From Aselliscus stoliczkanus (lineage: Eukaryota > Chordata > Mammalia > Chiroptera > Hipposideridae), in the NCBI GenBank assembly GCA_033961575.1, contig CM066733.1, forward strand, positions 105,925,921 to 105,989,920: 64,000 bases of DNA, given 5' to 3'. A program made the translations under genes and the position numbers. Shown here piece after piece: positions 1 through 11,575 of the stretch. The notes beneath the pieces are model-generated. The model was not told the origin of the DNA, searched no databases, and saw only the letters and a program-made list of their open reading frames with translations. Numbering within the stretch: position 1 is the stretch's first letter; each line of letters starts with the position of its first letter.

Positions 1-1825
1 TAAAATAATAAGAGTTTTCTTCCCCTGAAACCTTGCATTAAGTTTCCATGAAAGAGTAGAGATGATGAGTAGGTGGAGGATGGATTTAAGGATTTGTATG
101 TGGCAGTCCCTTATGATCTGACAAATTCAGATACTGTGCTTTGTGGAAACGTACTTCTGTCACTGTCTGCTTCATCATCTCACCCATGTCCACTTTTCCA
201 CTCCTAAAGATCTTCACTGCCTTTGCATGGATCCTGCCCTCCTTTCTTGAGGGTCGGATGGGGAATCTATTGAGAAATGTTTTCAGGTGCAATGCCTCTC
301 TAACAGAAGCCACTTGTGTATATACTTCCAATATGCTCCTGCTTTTGTATAAGTGTTTTCTATAAAAGGAGAAGCAGGAATATCATATTTACTATGTGTC
401 TATAGAAACATCTTACAAGGTACATTGTTTACTTTTGTCCTCATAGTGTTGACTTCATTTCCTTGAATCATAGTAAGTCCTCAATAATCACTTGCTAAAA
501 GAATAAACAGATTAGCTAGGGGTTAAAGTTGGACTGGAGGTTTAGAGACTGGTGAGGGAAGGGGTAGCAGTAGTGAGGTGGATAGAAGATATAGTACAAA
601 GTAATCTCAAAAATCTGAAATTTACACTGGTAGGAAGCATGAATGAGAATCTTTGGAACACACAAAAATTTGTAAGTCGGAAAAGTAGAGTATTTGAGGA
701 GTACTTTGGTCTTGGTACTACTTCAGGAGTCTAGGCAAAAGTTGAAGTGAATGAATTTTGGCACTGAGAAAGTTGGGTACAATAAATAAAGAAGATGCTG
801 AGTGGAAAAACGTTTACACATGAAGCAATGGACTTGCTATAGAAATGATTTAGGAATTTAAGGTGACCTGGAGGTGTCATAGACTTGTTCAGTCTGGATA
901 TGGCATTATTCAAATAAGGATGATCAGTTGTAAGTCTAGGTACCCGGTGAGATGGAGACAGAGCATTGACGGAGGTGCTCAGGTCTCTCTTTGCCACTCT
1001 TCCCTCCCTGGGGGATGGATGGACATTTCCTCTAGGAAAAGTAGCAGGCAAAAGCCTTGGGGGTTCCGAGGTTTGGAAATGATGACCTTCCCCGACACCA
1101 CACATTTCATAGGCAGGTGTAAAAACAGGTCCTAGAAGAATCCTACCCACCCACCCCACAAGTAACACAGCCTCAGCACCACAATATGTGTTGGAGGCAA
1201 TTAGCCTTAACCCCAACTTGCCTTTTATCCTTATTTATATCGGTGCTTACAAGAAGCCTGGGGCTTCCAAGTCATCCTGTGTCACTTCTCATCTCCAGAT
1301 TGCTAATGTACATCTCCAAATCCAAAATGTTTCCACTGTCTCCCTTGGAGCTGTTAGCTTTTCAGCAGCTTCTCTGAATTTTCCCTTCAGAGAATTGTAG
1401 ACCTCTCATGTGACTGTGGTTTCTCCTCCTCACCACTACTGCCACTGGGCAGCCACTGGGAGATGGAATAGGTGTTCTTGCAACTTCCAGATATCACTGT
1501 CCACCTTTCCTTCCTAAAACCCTTGGATGTTAAAGTTCATGTGATCAGACTCTGCCATTTGTTAACCCTCCCTTCTGTACCTGTGTTACTTCCAGCCCAT
1601 TCCTTGAAGGTACTGGCTCTTCACTGTCACTCCTACCAGAACTATTCCTGTGACCATTATTGATAATATGAACACCCACATCAACAATACTTCTAATACC
1701 CTGGCCTCTATCACTTGACCTTCACTCCTCCAGCCATCTTGTTCTCTACTTACCTAAATCACTCACACCCAGAGTTACTCCCTCCAGCACCATCCTATAG
1801 AACTTTCTGTGATGTTGAAAATATT
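1..1825. other. Upstream intergenic DNA, no gene seen
   Basis: No exon-like reading frame with splice signals or recognisable protein was found on either strand; the open frames here are short. Parts of 510-960 read like a strongly decayed antisense L2 LINE, and parts of 1420-1820 like decayed sense L2, but neither is clear enough to call separately. The stretch lies 5' of GRIK2. Confidence 0.5.
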
Positions 1826-1960
1826 CTATATCTGCACTGCCCAATGTGGTAGCCACCAATCACATGTGGCTATAGCCCATTAGAAAATTGGCTAGCAGGA
1901 CTGGGGAGTTGGATTTTCATTTTAATTAATTTGAATTTAAATAGCCACATCTGGCTATTT
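1826..1960. repeat. Ancient palindromic DNA-transposon fossil (MITE-like)
   Basis: The left part carries a 'cacatgtggctat' block near 1862 and the right part its near inverse 'atagccacatctgg' at 1941-1954, around an AT-rich centre. This layout and wording match a common ancient non-autonomous DNA transposon family of placental mammals. I do not trust my memory for the family name. There is no coding capacity. Confidence 0.5.
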
Positions 1961-2029
1961 AACAATGAGATCCTAGACTTCAACATTGTCAAAAGATCCA
2001 TTCTCTTGATGATATTAAATTCAAGTATC

Positions 2030-2645
2030 ATTAACAACTCTCAAACTGTCACCTCTTACCTTTGCAACTCACTCACTCTCCTTTGGTTAAAACCCCTCTA
2101 TGGCTCTGTGTTGCCTTCAGAGAAAAATCCAAAACTCCCTAGGACATGATCCTCTGCCCCTCTTTAACTGGCCTTTCTACTAAACTCTGTCTTTTCTCTA
2201 AGAAAAAGCTCTTCCTTAGGAGCTTTATAGTTGTTCCAACCACAGGACCTTTATACTTGCTCTTTTTTTCTGCCTGAAATCTTCTTCCTTAAAATATGCA
2301 CATAGATCTCTCCCTTAATTTTTTCAGATTTCTATTTAATTGTCAACTAATCAGGGAGAACTTCCCTATCCTCTCCTATGTAAAGTCACCCCTGGACCCA
2401 TTCCTGTCCTCCCAACATACTCTGTTCTGCTCACTCTGCTTTATTTTTCTCTAAAACACTCCTTGCTATGTGACATCTTATATATTTTCTTGTATATTTC
2501 TAATTGTCTATCTTCCTGTCACTAAACTGAAAACTCAGTGAGGGCAGGGGTTTTATTTAGTTTGTTCACTGTTGTCTTGCTGGTACTAAAGCAGCGCCTG
2601 ACAAATAGTATGTACTCAATAAATATATTGAGAGATTTCTGAAAT
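2030..2645 (+). repeat. L2 LINE, 3' end
   Basis: The stretch follows the L2 3' region in order: a 'gttgccttcagagaaaaatccaaaactcc' -type segment near 2110, then 'ctgctttatttttct' near 2438, then 'ctcagtgagggcaggg' near 2535, ending in 'gtactcaataaatatattga' near 2610. It is old and divergent. Reading frames inside it are not functional. Confidence 0.8.
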
Positions 2646-3164
2646 AAATATTGGACCCCATCCTTGAAGTGCACATGTTAATTATTCTGAGAGAAAAAAG
2701 CCATTGGTCAGTGAGTAGTAACACCTTGGTGTATTTTCTGTCCAATTACAGTTAAAAAAGCTTGGAGGAATGGGGACAGGTGGGAATCAGGATACCCAGT
2801 ATCCAGTTCTGGAACTGTCTGTAGCCTGCTTGACTCTGAGTTTTTATTGTTTGGTTTAGATTTTATCATCTGGAACGTGATGCTGTTGGACTAGATTGGT
2901 GATTCTTAGCCTAGGGTCTAGGGTCTCCTCTTCAGTCCACAGTGGGCTTCAGGGCACATGTGCATCTCCTATTGTTGTATGCAAACTTTTGAGGCCATGG
3001 GCACATGTGTACATTTATTTCCCAGATGAGTAAAAGGTCTGCGACCTGGAATGAAGCAGAAGTCCTGGAAGTCTCTCTTAGTCTTAACTTCGTGTGAGTC
3101 TAGGTTTTGGGAGGGGATGACAGGAGACAGCCTGATGCTGCTCTCTATCCATGGCTAGCAGGCA

Positions 3165-3265
3165 GTCTCGGTTCTACCACATCCTGAGCAAGTCCTCACT
3201 CTCACTTTGGTTTATATCACTTGTAAAATGAAGACCCTGGACTAAATGATCCAAAATAATGACTT
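3165..3265 (+). repeat. MIR fragment, weak
   Basis: 'tcggttctaccacatcctgagcaagtc' -like wording followed by 'cttgtaaaatgaagaccctgg' fits the middle of a sense MIR SINE (the 'gagcaagt...cacttgtaaaatg' core). It is strongly diverged and only about 100 bp long. Confidence 0.4.
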
Positions 3266-3944
3266 CCATTTCTACAGTCAATTCAAACAAACCATCTCTA
3301 ACAAAGAAACCATCAAAACCTTGGGAAGTCAGATTGGTCCCTGCTAGGTCCGTAGGAGCCAGAATCCCTGAACTGCTAATATTCTAAGCGCACTTTGAAA
3401 GGTAAGAAGGGAAAGACGGAGAGGTGGTTCCTGTGTAAGACTCTAGTTGAGGGACTCAGCAACCTTCTGACAGATGGAAGATTAGTAAATTTTAGAGGTG
3501 ACTGGGGATGGAGAAGAAAAAGCTTCACCCTAAGAGAATTGATGTCTGATTCCTTAAAATTTAACCTCATAAATCCTGAAATAAATTATGGAAAAATTCT
3601 CTTTATAGTGTTGGAGAATTTTATTTTGAAGGTCTAAGTGAGTGTGTATAGTCTAATGCTTCTTTATTAGTCTTCTTTCTCATTAGAATCCAGATAACAT
3701 TTTGTTATTGAGGAAATGAATTTGTTACAACATGCATAATTTTGATTTGTTTTACTCTTCGTCCAGCTCTCTCCTTTTGGCTCTTGCTAGTGCCTATTAT
3801 TTCTTTCTTTATAAGTGTGCCTTGTTTGCTCTCGAAAGAGATTTGTGACTTGGTTCTATGAACATCCATGGCACTTAGAGGAAGTTGTTTGAAACCTCTC
3901 TTTCCTCAGATACAATGTGGTCCTGGGGACAACAGTATGGAAAG

Positions 3945-4060
3945 TGGAAGGTTGATCCCAGCAATCCCCTTATTCTTTCACTCAGCACCCGCTGCATGCC
4001 AAACCTATGCTGAACACTTAAAGTCAAATCAGACACACTCCCTATTCCACACTCCCTGAG
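3945..4060 (-). repeat. L2 LINE fragment, antisense
   Basis: 'cactcagcacccgctgcatg' followed by 'ccaaacctatgctgaacac' matches the reverse complement of the L2 3' end ('ttattgagcacctactatgtgcc' type), continuing into a decayed 'aacaagacagac' segment. It is a short and old copy. Confidence 0.5.
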
Positions 4061-4499
4061 TCACAACAAAACAAGGCTCCATTTTCACTGGAATCTACTC
4101 TGTCCAGCGTTTTGCTCCTTCCTCTAAATAAGTGGAAGTCTGGGTCCTATGATGACAAGAGGAGTGGCTTTGGCCAGTAGACAAGTTGTCTTCATTACTT
4201 CTGTTGGAGAATAGGACTGAATGGGATTTTTTTTTCCTGGGCTTGGCCCAAACTCCGTTGAGCCTTGAGGACCCATTAGGCTGCAGGTCACAGCAGCTGG
4301 AGCCCAGGCGCCCAGAGCTGCTCACGCGTCTGTGCTGCCTGCTCCATGAGGCACAATGGAGTCATTGACTATTTATTTACTTGGTACAACAAGGCCGCTG
4401 TTGACTTAATTAAGGGAGCCTCCCTGCCACCCTGGGGATCTTTAAATGACTAACGACTCTCCATTGCAGCTAACTCATCTCTCTCCTTAACCTCTGTAA

Positions 4500-5834
4500 G
4501 TCCTGAGTCTCCCCCACACGGACAGGCTCAATAGGCAAGTAGGGGACACGCCGGGGCGGGAGTGGTGACTGAGCGGGTAGAGCCTGGTGGTTTTACTTGA
4601 GCCCCGGATGGGGTTTGGCAAGACCGAGTCTCTGTGTGTTTCAGGGCTAGGCTGAGTCAAAAGCTAGCCCCAGGGTGTGGAGGGTGGCAATGCTGCGCCA
4701 GGCTCTGGTGAGGGCTGCAGGGAAACAAGCAACAAAAGGACAGATGCTGGTCTCCAGCAAAGACAACTTGGTTTCTGGGGACACAGAGTCTCTCTACTTA
4801 CGACCTCTGAAATTAGAGTAAAGATCAGGGTTGCTCAAGGACTCAGCAGAACCAGTGTCTCATGCAGCCCGTTTGGAAATTGTCTCCCGGCCCAGCGTGC
4901 CTTACCTGCCCCTGTTCAGCCTCACTTAAACCTCCTCGCGAATCACTGCCCGCTAACTTCCTCTGGGGGCAACTTACAAAATCTCTGCTCTAGTTAATAG
5001 TGTAGGGCCGAGGATAAAACAGCAACGGTATTGAATAGATGTTGACTTTTCCAACCCAGAGGAGCGGAAATCGGGGATTGTTTACAAAAGCTAATCGTTT
5101 CTCCGGAGAAGCGGGGGAAGCCCGGTGTGCTCGCCGCCGGTGGCCCCAGCCTGGAAGCGAAGTTGGGAGAAGACTCGGGTACTTAGGCGCTCCTCCCTTC
5201 CTCGGGCCTTATAAAAAATCCTTTAGAGAATCCGAATGGGAGGCAGCCAGGCCGGGACTGCTCCCCAGGCTTCTTTCTCCAGCCTTTGAATCTGCGACCT
5301 CCAGTTTGGCCGCCCACCTGATCTCAAACCCAACTTCTTTCTGTGATTTGCTTGGACTTGGGGTTCAGGGACCTGGGGGGAAAGGAGGCGTCTGCCACTA
5401 AGGCGCCAGACAGGCACAGAGACTGCCCACCAATCCTCCAACCATAGGGAGAAGTCCTTTTCTGTTTTATCAGAAACGGAGGCAGGGAGAGAGGAGCCGT
5501 CACTCTAGGCTTCTAAGGGGGTCGGGCAGCGTGAGGGGAGCGTACTGGTAGCTTGCACAAGGGTGGAGGTGGGGGTGAGGCGCAGGTCAAGATCTGTACC
5601 GCAGACTTGTAAGGGAAATGGCAGTAGTTGGACTAAGAGGGCCACTTTGGAGACAACCAGCTGCTCCCCAAATGCTGGCAGCAGAGAAGTTTGGTTTCTA
5701 TGATTTCGGAGAGGTATAAAAGCCACCACCCAGAACAAAACGTGCTCAGGCTCCTTATACGTGTTGTCACCACCCAACGCCAGGCAAATTCCTTGGCGAT
5801 TTGCATCACTCTCTAACCGAGCATCTCATTCCTG
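4500..5834. promoter_or_regulatory. GC-richer 5' flank of GRIK2
   Basis: The composition rises above the AT-rich surroundings. A GC box (ggggcgggag) sits near 4553. A TATA-like element in a GC-rich context lies near 5210. Open frames at 5039-5401 and on the minus strand mostly reflect this composition, and I see no known protein in them. The block leads directly into the CpG island. It may contain distal promoter elements or an alternative first exon, but nothing here proves transcription. Confidence 0.4.
5208..5217 (+). promoter_or_regulatory. TATA-like element upstream of the CpG island
   Basis: 'cttataaaaa' directly follows a C/T- and G-rich block (tcctcccttcctcgggcc), the usual setting of a functional TATA box. 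It lies about 0.8 kb upstream of the main CpG island. A start would be expected near 5240. No splice donor of comparable quality was identified just downstream, so this is only a candidate. Confidence 0.3.
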
Positions 5835-6029
5835 GTCCGTCCCCCCCCATCCCAGAGCAGGCGGGGGTGTGCGTTGGGGTGAAGTCCGGGAGAGGGTCCA
5901 TAACGTCCAAATCTAGGGGCGCCCAGCATTCTCGCACTTTGGCTCCTGCGGTCCAGGGACCATCGCTGCGCTCTCTCGGCCCTGGCGGCCCGGCGCGTGC
6001 AGGGGCTGCAGGGAAAGGAGCGCGGCGCC

Positions 6030-6035
6030 TTTAAA
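6030..6035 (+). promoter_or_regulatory. GRIK2: TTTAAA core promoter element
   Basis: TTTAAA sits between 'gcgcggcgcc' and 'gcgagaggcgagg' within the CpG island. If used as a weak TATA box it would place initiation about 25-32 nt downstream, near 6058-6066. This guides the start chosen for leader exon 1. CpG-island promoters often start at several positions, so the exact start is uncertain. Confidence 0.4.
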
Positions 6036-6059
6036 GCGAGAGGCGAGGAACCCCCGCCA

Positions 6060-6259
6060 GGAGGCGTGTCTGTCTCCGCCGCTGCTGCTGCCGCTGCTGC
6101 TCCACGGTCTCTGTCTCCGCCGCCGCCGTCACTCGCGCTCGGCGCCCGCGGCTGCGCTGCTCTGTCCCGGAGCCTGGGACTTCCCGCCCGACCTCCTCCC
6201 GCTGCTCCTCCCAGAGGACCACCCATCCCCCTCTCCTCCCACTGCACCCCCAGCGAAAG
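6060..6259 (+). other. GRIK2: GRIK2 leader exon 1 (5' UTR, non-coding)
   Basis: The 3' boundary is supported by a consensus splice donor: AAAG at 6256-6259 followed by GTAAGG from 6260. The 5' boundary is inferred from the TTTAAA at 6030. The exon is GC-rich, begins with a GCC/GCT-repeat region (about 6077-6132) and contains no ATG on the sense strand, so scanning ribosomes would reach exon 2 without initiating. Joining to the acceptor at 11388 gives a two-exon 5' UTR. The exon's existence is inferred from the donor, the CpG island and the gene layout; no transcript was available. Confidence 0.65.
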
Positions 6260-9200
6260 GTAAGGACTCCCCCCGGGTGGGCTCCGCTCGGGGCTGTCCG
6301 CCGAGGAGTGTGTTCCCAGGGGGACCGGAGAGACCGGGGGTGGGCGCGGGGCATCTTCCCTCTGGAGAGGAAGAAGGCTGTGAACAGCAGCGCTGCGGAG
6401 CCCGGTGCGCTCCGGGCGCCCGCTAGACCGATTCGCTGCGAGTGGCTTTGTCCCGCTGGCCTCAGCCAATTCCCATCAAGGATGCAACTGGCTCGGTGGG
6501 CTACGGGCGCTCGCGTTCTCCATATAAAAGAATGTAATAAGTGGACGTGTCAGGTAGTGGCCTCCGCGACTGGGACTCGGGCGAGGCGAAGAGAAACAGA
6601 TGGCAAGAAGCTGTGCATCTGCCTGCGGGTCTGATGAACTCCCCAGCCTTCTTTCCATCCGCCCATTCTTCCATTAACCCCGCTCTGTAGTTGGGAAGTA
6701 CAGACATTCATGTTAACCAGTGCCAGTACTGAGAGACGCTGGAAAAAAAAAAAAAATCAGAGGGCGTCCCATTAGGGTAAGGGGAGTAGTGTCACCAGGG
6801 TGGATCATAAACATCAAGAACTTTTAAAGACTCTCATCCCCTGGAATTTTTTTTTTTACCTTCAATGAGTTCTTTACTAAATAACACGACTCAGCTGAGG
6901 CTCCTTATAATCATTCCCAATTTCGGTAACAGGGCATATTAGAAAACTTACTATACTTTTGGTAACAAACAGATTACCTTCTATCATTTCTTCATCTTCA
7001 TACTGTAAGTATTGTGTCGTTAGAAATTACCTTATGGATTAATGATTAGTTTCATTTCACAAGAGTTGATTGATTCATTTAAATCGTAGTCTGTAGTTTG
7101 CTGGAAGATAGGTATTGATATTTCAATCTTGGTTTGTCTGAGTTCATTACCGTAAAACTTTTTATAGACACCATTTCTGCCACCACCAAGGCCAGCTTCC
7201 AGTGGCCTTAGGAACTTATTAGTTAAGCAAACAAACAAAATGAAATGCATAAAGGAAGATGATGGAGAAATAAGTTATGCCTAGAAGTCTTACCTGTTTG
7301 TTTTCTTCTGTTTAAACCCATTGAAGATTGCACAGTCTGAAATAATAAAAAAAAAGTCCCATGTAAATTATTCCAATTCAATTTCTTAATTAAGACACAC
7401 TTCTTTTTGGCATCTAAAAATTAATTATAACTCTAAATATCATTAATCATCAATGCAGCAGACTGTTGGCTGGACAGCTGATATGTGTTAAGAATCACAA
7501 GGGATTGCATAGCATAGCGTTTGTAGTTAGGAAGAGTGAAGTGCGAGTATGCAACAGTGTGGTTTTAACTGATATCAGCTCTGACTTTATTTTCTGGCAC
7601 CTCTAATACCGTGGATGAACAGGCTGTTTATTTTAGCTTAGCTGCAATACAACAGGCCACATGCATGGTAGAATAGGTCAGGTGTTGCTATAAGATGAGT
7701 CTTCTCAAATGTCACATAACAGCAGGACTTTGGTGACAAGTCAAATTCCATGTGAAAAATTTAAATATAGTTATGGCATGGGAGAAACTTTGAAACACCT
7801 TTGAAATTCAGATTGTCCTGGGGTATGTATTTGCCATTTCTTGCAAAACGTATAGGCATTGTCTTTTAAAACATTGTGCTGTAAGGATTATTACACATTT
7901 GTACATGTCCCAGCAGGTGGCAGCTAACTAGAATAAGATTCATTTTCACTGGGAGAAAAGAAAAATAAAATTGCTTCTCAAGTAATAGTGCCCACGAATA
8001 AGAGGTCATTAGTGTCAGTAAATATAAAAATACAGTGAAAGATGAAGCTAATGGCTTTTGGTTATTATTGTTGGAACAAGCTTTGCATGGATATGATATG
8101 CATTTTGTTCCTCACTAATTTATCATAGGTTTGATATCTTTTCTTATCAGCATTCTTTTTTTTTCCTTTTGAGATTTACCTTTAGACACAGCTTCTCTGT
8201 GTGTGCATGTGTGCATATATGTGTGCATTTGCGGTTTGTCATCTCTGCTTTGACCTTGGAACCTACAGAGCTTTGGCTCCTAGTAATAAAGGTTGCCATG
8301 TGGTTAAAATGAGAAAAAAAGAAATGAAACCATGGAACAAGGTGTAAATCTCACTATTACTAAATATGTATAATTGCCTGACACCAAATAGTGGTATTTT
8401 TTTAATCTTTGAGAAAGGAGCAAATTACGAAAGTGACACAATTTTTTAAGAGAGTTAAATCTGGTCAGTGAATACTAGATAATGATTTTATTAATCCTTT
8501 ATATACCCCAGAACTATGATGTATGGTATCAGTATCGGGGAGTAACTTGTAATAACTTCAGAATTGGCTTACTATAGGCATCCTCACTACCAAGTCATTC
8601 TGTTTTAGTATTGGGGAGGTAATTTTAAGGTTTTTGTTGTTGCTTCTGCCTGAGAGTGAGTGACGTTTAATGAGAAAGCATGAAAATTAATCTGATTAGC
8701 ATTGTAACAGATGGAAATCTGGAGGTGGAGCATTCCAAAGAAATAACTAATTGTATATTTTAGAAATGTCTTTAACCACTGAACATTGACAGTATGTTAT
8801 TCAATATTCTGAATTCTTGGTGGTCTTTCAGGCAATTTTTTTTGTACTGAGAAACAAGTAGTTTTGTGTTCAGGATGGAACTCAGTTAATGTAAATGGCT
8901 TCTGTAGTAGTGTGCCCTGGAAAGGAGTGACTATTAGCACATCCTGGGCATGCCAAACATTCCCAGTAAGTCACACTGAAATATACACAAAACAGAGTTG
9001 ACCAAATAGCCCCCTTGGCAATGTGAACAATGTAATAATTCAATTTCACAGGCTTTGTGTAGTAGAAATATGCACACTGTCACTTCAGATGGTACATTAC
9101 CCATTCACTATACTACTTTCAATGTATTTACTACTCCAGAATAAATCAATGTCTGGAGCGCTGTCCACGGTCCTGAAGAAAGGTCGTCTTCTGTCTTGCA

Positions 9201-11387
9201 GAAGTTCAATTGGACAGGTAGAGTTGCTGTCTGTGTTGTTGTAGCCTTTAGGATGAATTGATGGGTGTAAATGAACCTAATTTAGCATATGTGCAAATTG
9301 GTTCTTTGGGGACCAATTAATAGTAAAAAAAATATGATCGACTTTTTACTGTTTCATTTACTGTGTAAGAATTTCATGAATCTGGAAGCTTGATCTTTCG
9401 CTTTGCCAACAATACATCCAATAAACAGCCCCCCCCAAACTAAATAGTTTAGAATGCTAGTTTTAAGTAGACAAGTTACTACTGTAATGTCAAATGCCAT
9501 TATGTTAACAGAGTACATGAACAAGGAGTTACGGTACATTTTGTTTTTTCAAGTTCCATTAAATGTGAACTACACTGTAGAATTGCAGTATTTTGATTAG
9601 TCACAACAGAACATGCTATTTTCAGGTAGTAACTATCAATTATATTGACAGATGGGGGAAAAAAACCCAGAATATTGTTGCCCTGGCAGTCATGATTATC
9701 TCTGCTGGGATCAAAAAGTAAAAAGAATAGAATGGAATAAATGAGACAGCAAATACAAGACAGAACATGTTGGGCTGTACATGTCTTACAAGAGATATTT
9801 TAAACATGGACTGAAGGAGTCGCTAGATACCCTTGGTTTTAGCACAAGGTGTTCCTTTTAAAGTGCTCAAATAGTCAAATTATTTGATTGAATTGCCTGC
9901 TACACTGCAGAACTAGCCATTCATGATACTTATTTTTGACACTGCAGTAATGCCTCCATCTTAAAAAAAAAAATCAATGCCCACTTAATACCTTTGCAAA
10001 ATGTAGGTGCATTTTCAAACAAGCATTTTATAATATCTAAAGATAAAATAGAATGAAGGAATCACAATGGAATGAAAACATTGCATTGTTTTCTTGCTCT
10101 CTGGAGGAAATAGTACTCATATCACTCATTATTTAAAAATTAGATATTCTTCAAGTAAGATATGATTTTATTTCTTTTCATAAGTTTAAACCTATGCCCT
10201 ATTATTTGGTTAAGAAAAAGATTAACTTTAAGATATAGGCCAAGCAGTTTGCCTTTTGTGCTTCGTGATCACTTAAAACTATTAATATGTAGCAATATAT
10301 TTCTTTCTATCCATCTTGATTTCACTTACTAATATAAAATATTAGGATTGGATATTTTTACCTTTATGCCTGGAGGAGAGCGTATTACCTATTTCAACAA
10401 TAAGATGTGTTTTTATTTTAATAGAAATATATTCCTGTACTTTTTTTCTCAAATAGAGCTACTACCTGGGGACTCTAAATATTTTGACCAGAACACTGGA
10501 AAATAATAAGGCATTTTTAGATGAAACTATGACAATGTTGCTGAAGCTATTTCCACATTTCACCTCTTAAAGAAAAACATATTCAAAACACCAGAGAGAA
10601 GAAATTGGGACATAAACAATTGAAGCTTTTGAAGCTTGCTGCACCAATTCAAACATCGTTGTCTTTTTATATGTGCACAATTATTTTAGATGAGCTAAAA
10701 ATGGGTGGGAAAATATGATTCTTTCATTTTAATTCAACATCCCCTTCCCAAATGTCACTTGAAGAAATCTATTTTTATTCCTGGGTAGTAATCAAAGAAT
10801 GTCCCACAAGTTTTACATGACTATCTTCACCTCTCCAATTTCACTCCAATCTATATTCATTCCTGGACAAAATTTTTAAAAAGTATAACTAAGACCCTCT
10901 TTCAATCTAAACAGAAGTTATATTTGCAATACAATCCTTCGTCTTGGAGCACTTCCTTCTTTACAACTCCTAGGCAAAGTCACTTTGCCTTGTCGTTTAT
11001 GAAAATTCATCAGTTGATTGTAAAAAGTCCGTATGCCTTACCAATCACTCTCTTGGAAAAGAATCTGATTGAAAATAAAAGCACTTTCCCTACGTAAATA
11101 AATGCGACTTCTTTCTTGCAACTCAAGGCGGGCCATCAGATCAGTTGCATAATAGATACAGGGAAGCTCACTGGCAGGGAGCCGTAAGAGGCAAGCAGCT
11201 ATCTCAATTTTTCTCACTTAATCTTGGCTTCACGTCAGAAGCTGTGCAGCAGTGCAGTGGAATAAGGCCTGGCAAAACCTTTACCAGTAAAGCGCCTTTT
11301 GTGCTGCGACTCTGGCTCCCTACCGACACCTCGGCGGTTTCCAAGGCTGGATTTCCTATTGATTTTCCTCCTCTTTTGCTTCCCCAG
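6260..11387 (+). other. GRIK2: GRIK2 leader intron
   Basis: The intron runs from GT at 6260 to AG at 11386-11387. The acceptor is strong: a pyrimidine-rich run (ttttcctcctcttttgcttcc) precedes CAG, and a plausible branch sequence (TTGAT, A at about 11362) lies 25 nt upstream. The inside is AT-rich and unusually free of recognisable interspersed repeats, without SINE or L1 copies that I can see. Repeat-poor sequence next to a developmental neuronal promoter often holds conserved regulatory elements. No reading frame here looks like a gene. Confidence 0.6.
11230..11237 (-). promoter_or_regulatory. CRE-like octamer
   Basis: TCACGTCA on the + strand, TGACGTGA on the other, differs by one base from the palindromic cAMP-response element TGACGTCA. 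It lies about 150 bp upstream of exon 2 in a stretch with more CpG than the rest of the leader intron. It could belong to an alternative promoter that skips exon 1. Short motifs arise by chance. Confidence 0.25.
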
Positions 11388-11434
11388 GCTCGCGCGGCCG
11401 GACATTCTGGGTGTGCGTGCTGGATTTCTCCCGG

Positions 11435-11449
11435 ATGCTCCCCGAGTAA
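11435..11449 (+). promoter_or_regulatory. uORF 1 in GRIK2 leader (4 codons)
   Basis: ATG CTC CCC GAG then TAA, the first ATG of the spliced leader. The base at -3 is C and +4 is C, a weak start context, so most ribosomes would probably scan past. It ends one base before the next ATG. Confidence 0.6.
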
Positions 11450-11450
11450 C

Positions 11451-11501
11451 ATGGATGTCCCACCATCCCTTGCAGTGGAAGGTTGCTCCTTGGCGCAGTG
11501 A
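11451..11501 (+). promoter_or_regulatory. uORF 2 in GRIK2 leader (16 codons)
   Basis: The ATG at 11451 opens a 16-residue frame ending in TGA at 11499-11501. The start context is good, with A at -3 (taacATGg) and G at +4, so this is the upstream frame most likely to capture scanning ribosomes. It overlaps uORF 3 in another frame. The predicted peptide MDVPPSLAVEGCSLAQ resembles nothing known to me. Confidence 0.6.
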
Positions 11502-11505
11502 GTGA
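11455..11505 (+). promoter_or_regulatory. uORF 3 in GRIK2 leader (16 codons, overlapping)
   Basis: The ATG at 11455, four bases after that of uORF 2, opens a second 16-residue frame ending in TGA at 11503-11505. The base at -3 is T, a weaker context than uORF 2. Its stop is five bases before the next ATG. Confidence 0.55.
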
Positions 11506-11510
11506 AGAAC

Positions 11511-11564
11511 ATGCAGCGATTGCTAATAGGTTTGGGAAACGGAGACTCCTTCCTCTCTCTGTGA
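11511..11564 (+). promoter_or_regulatory. uORF 4 in GRIK2 leader (17 codons)
   Basis: The ATG at 11511 (gaacATGc, A at -3) gives a 17-residue frame closed by TGA at 11562-11564. It starts shortly after the stops of uORFs 2 and 3 and ends two bases before uORF 5, so the upstream frames are laid head to tail. Confidence 0.6.
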
Positions 11565-11566
11565 CC

Positions 11567-11575
11567 ATGCCGTGA
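11567..11575 (+). promoter_or_regulatory. uORF 5 in GRIK2 leader (ATG-CCG-stop)
   Basis: A minimal frame of two codons, ATG CCG then TGA. The base at -3 is A (gaccATGc). Near-minimal start-stop frames can stall or recycle ribosomes. From its stop to the main ATG is 104 nt, enough distance for some reinitiation at the receptor start. Confidence 0.55.

Larger units (their letters stand above)
5835..6440. promoter_or_regulatory. GRIK2: CpG island, probable GRIK2 promoter
   Basis: CpG is dense and GC content high, with runs such as 'ggcggcccggcgcg' near 5985 and 'ccgccgccgccgtc' near 6118. The surrounding tens of kilobases are CpG-poor. The island covers the probable transcription start and the whole first leader exon. 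CpG-island promoters are typical of kainate-receptor genes expressed in brain. Long open frames on both strands here (for example minus 5813-6469) are stop-poor only because of the GC content. Confidence 0.8.

Noticed and set aside
86..331. 81-codon minus-strand frame near the window start with mixed, protein-like composition
   Set aside because: No known family recognised, no splice or promoter context, and no neighbouring coding sequence.
1168..1190. Possible REST/RE1 half site (tcagcaccac)
   Set aside because: Only the left half-site resembles RE1. The right half is absent, so no silencer call is justified.
5813..6469. 218-codon minus-strand open frame over the CpG island, and the 107- and 88-codon frames overlapping it
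   Set aside because: GC-rich DNA lacks stops in many frames at once. The predicted residues are low-complexity Ala, Gly, Arg and Pro runs, and the + strand here is a promoter and leader exon.
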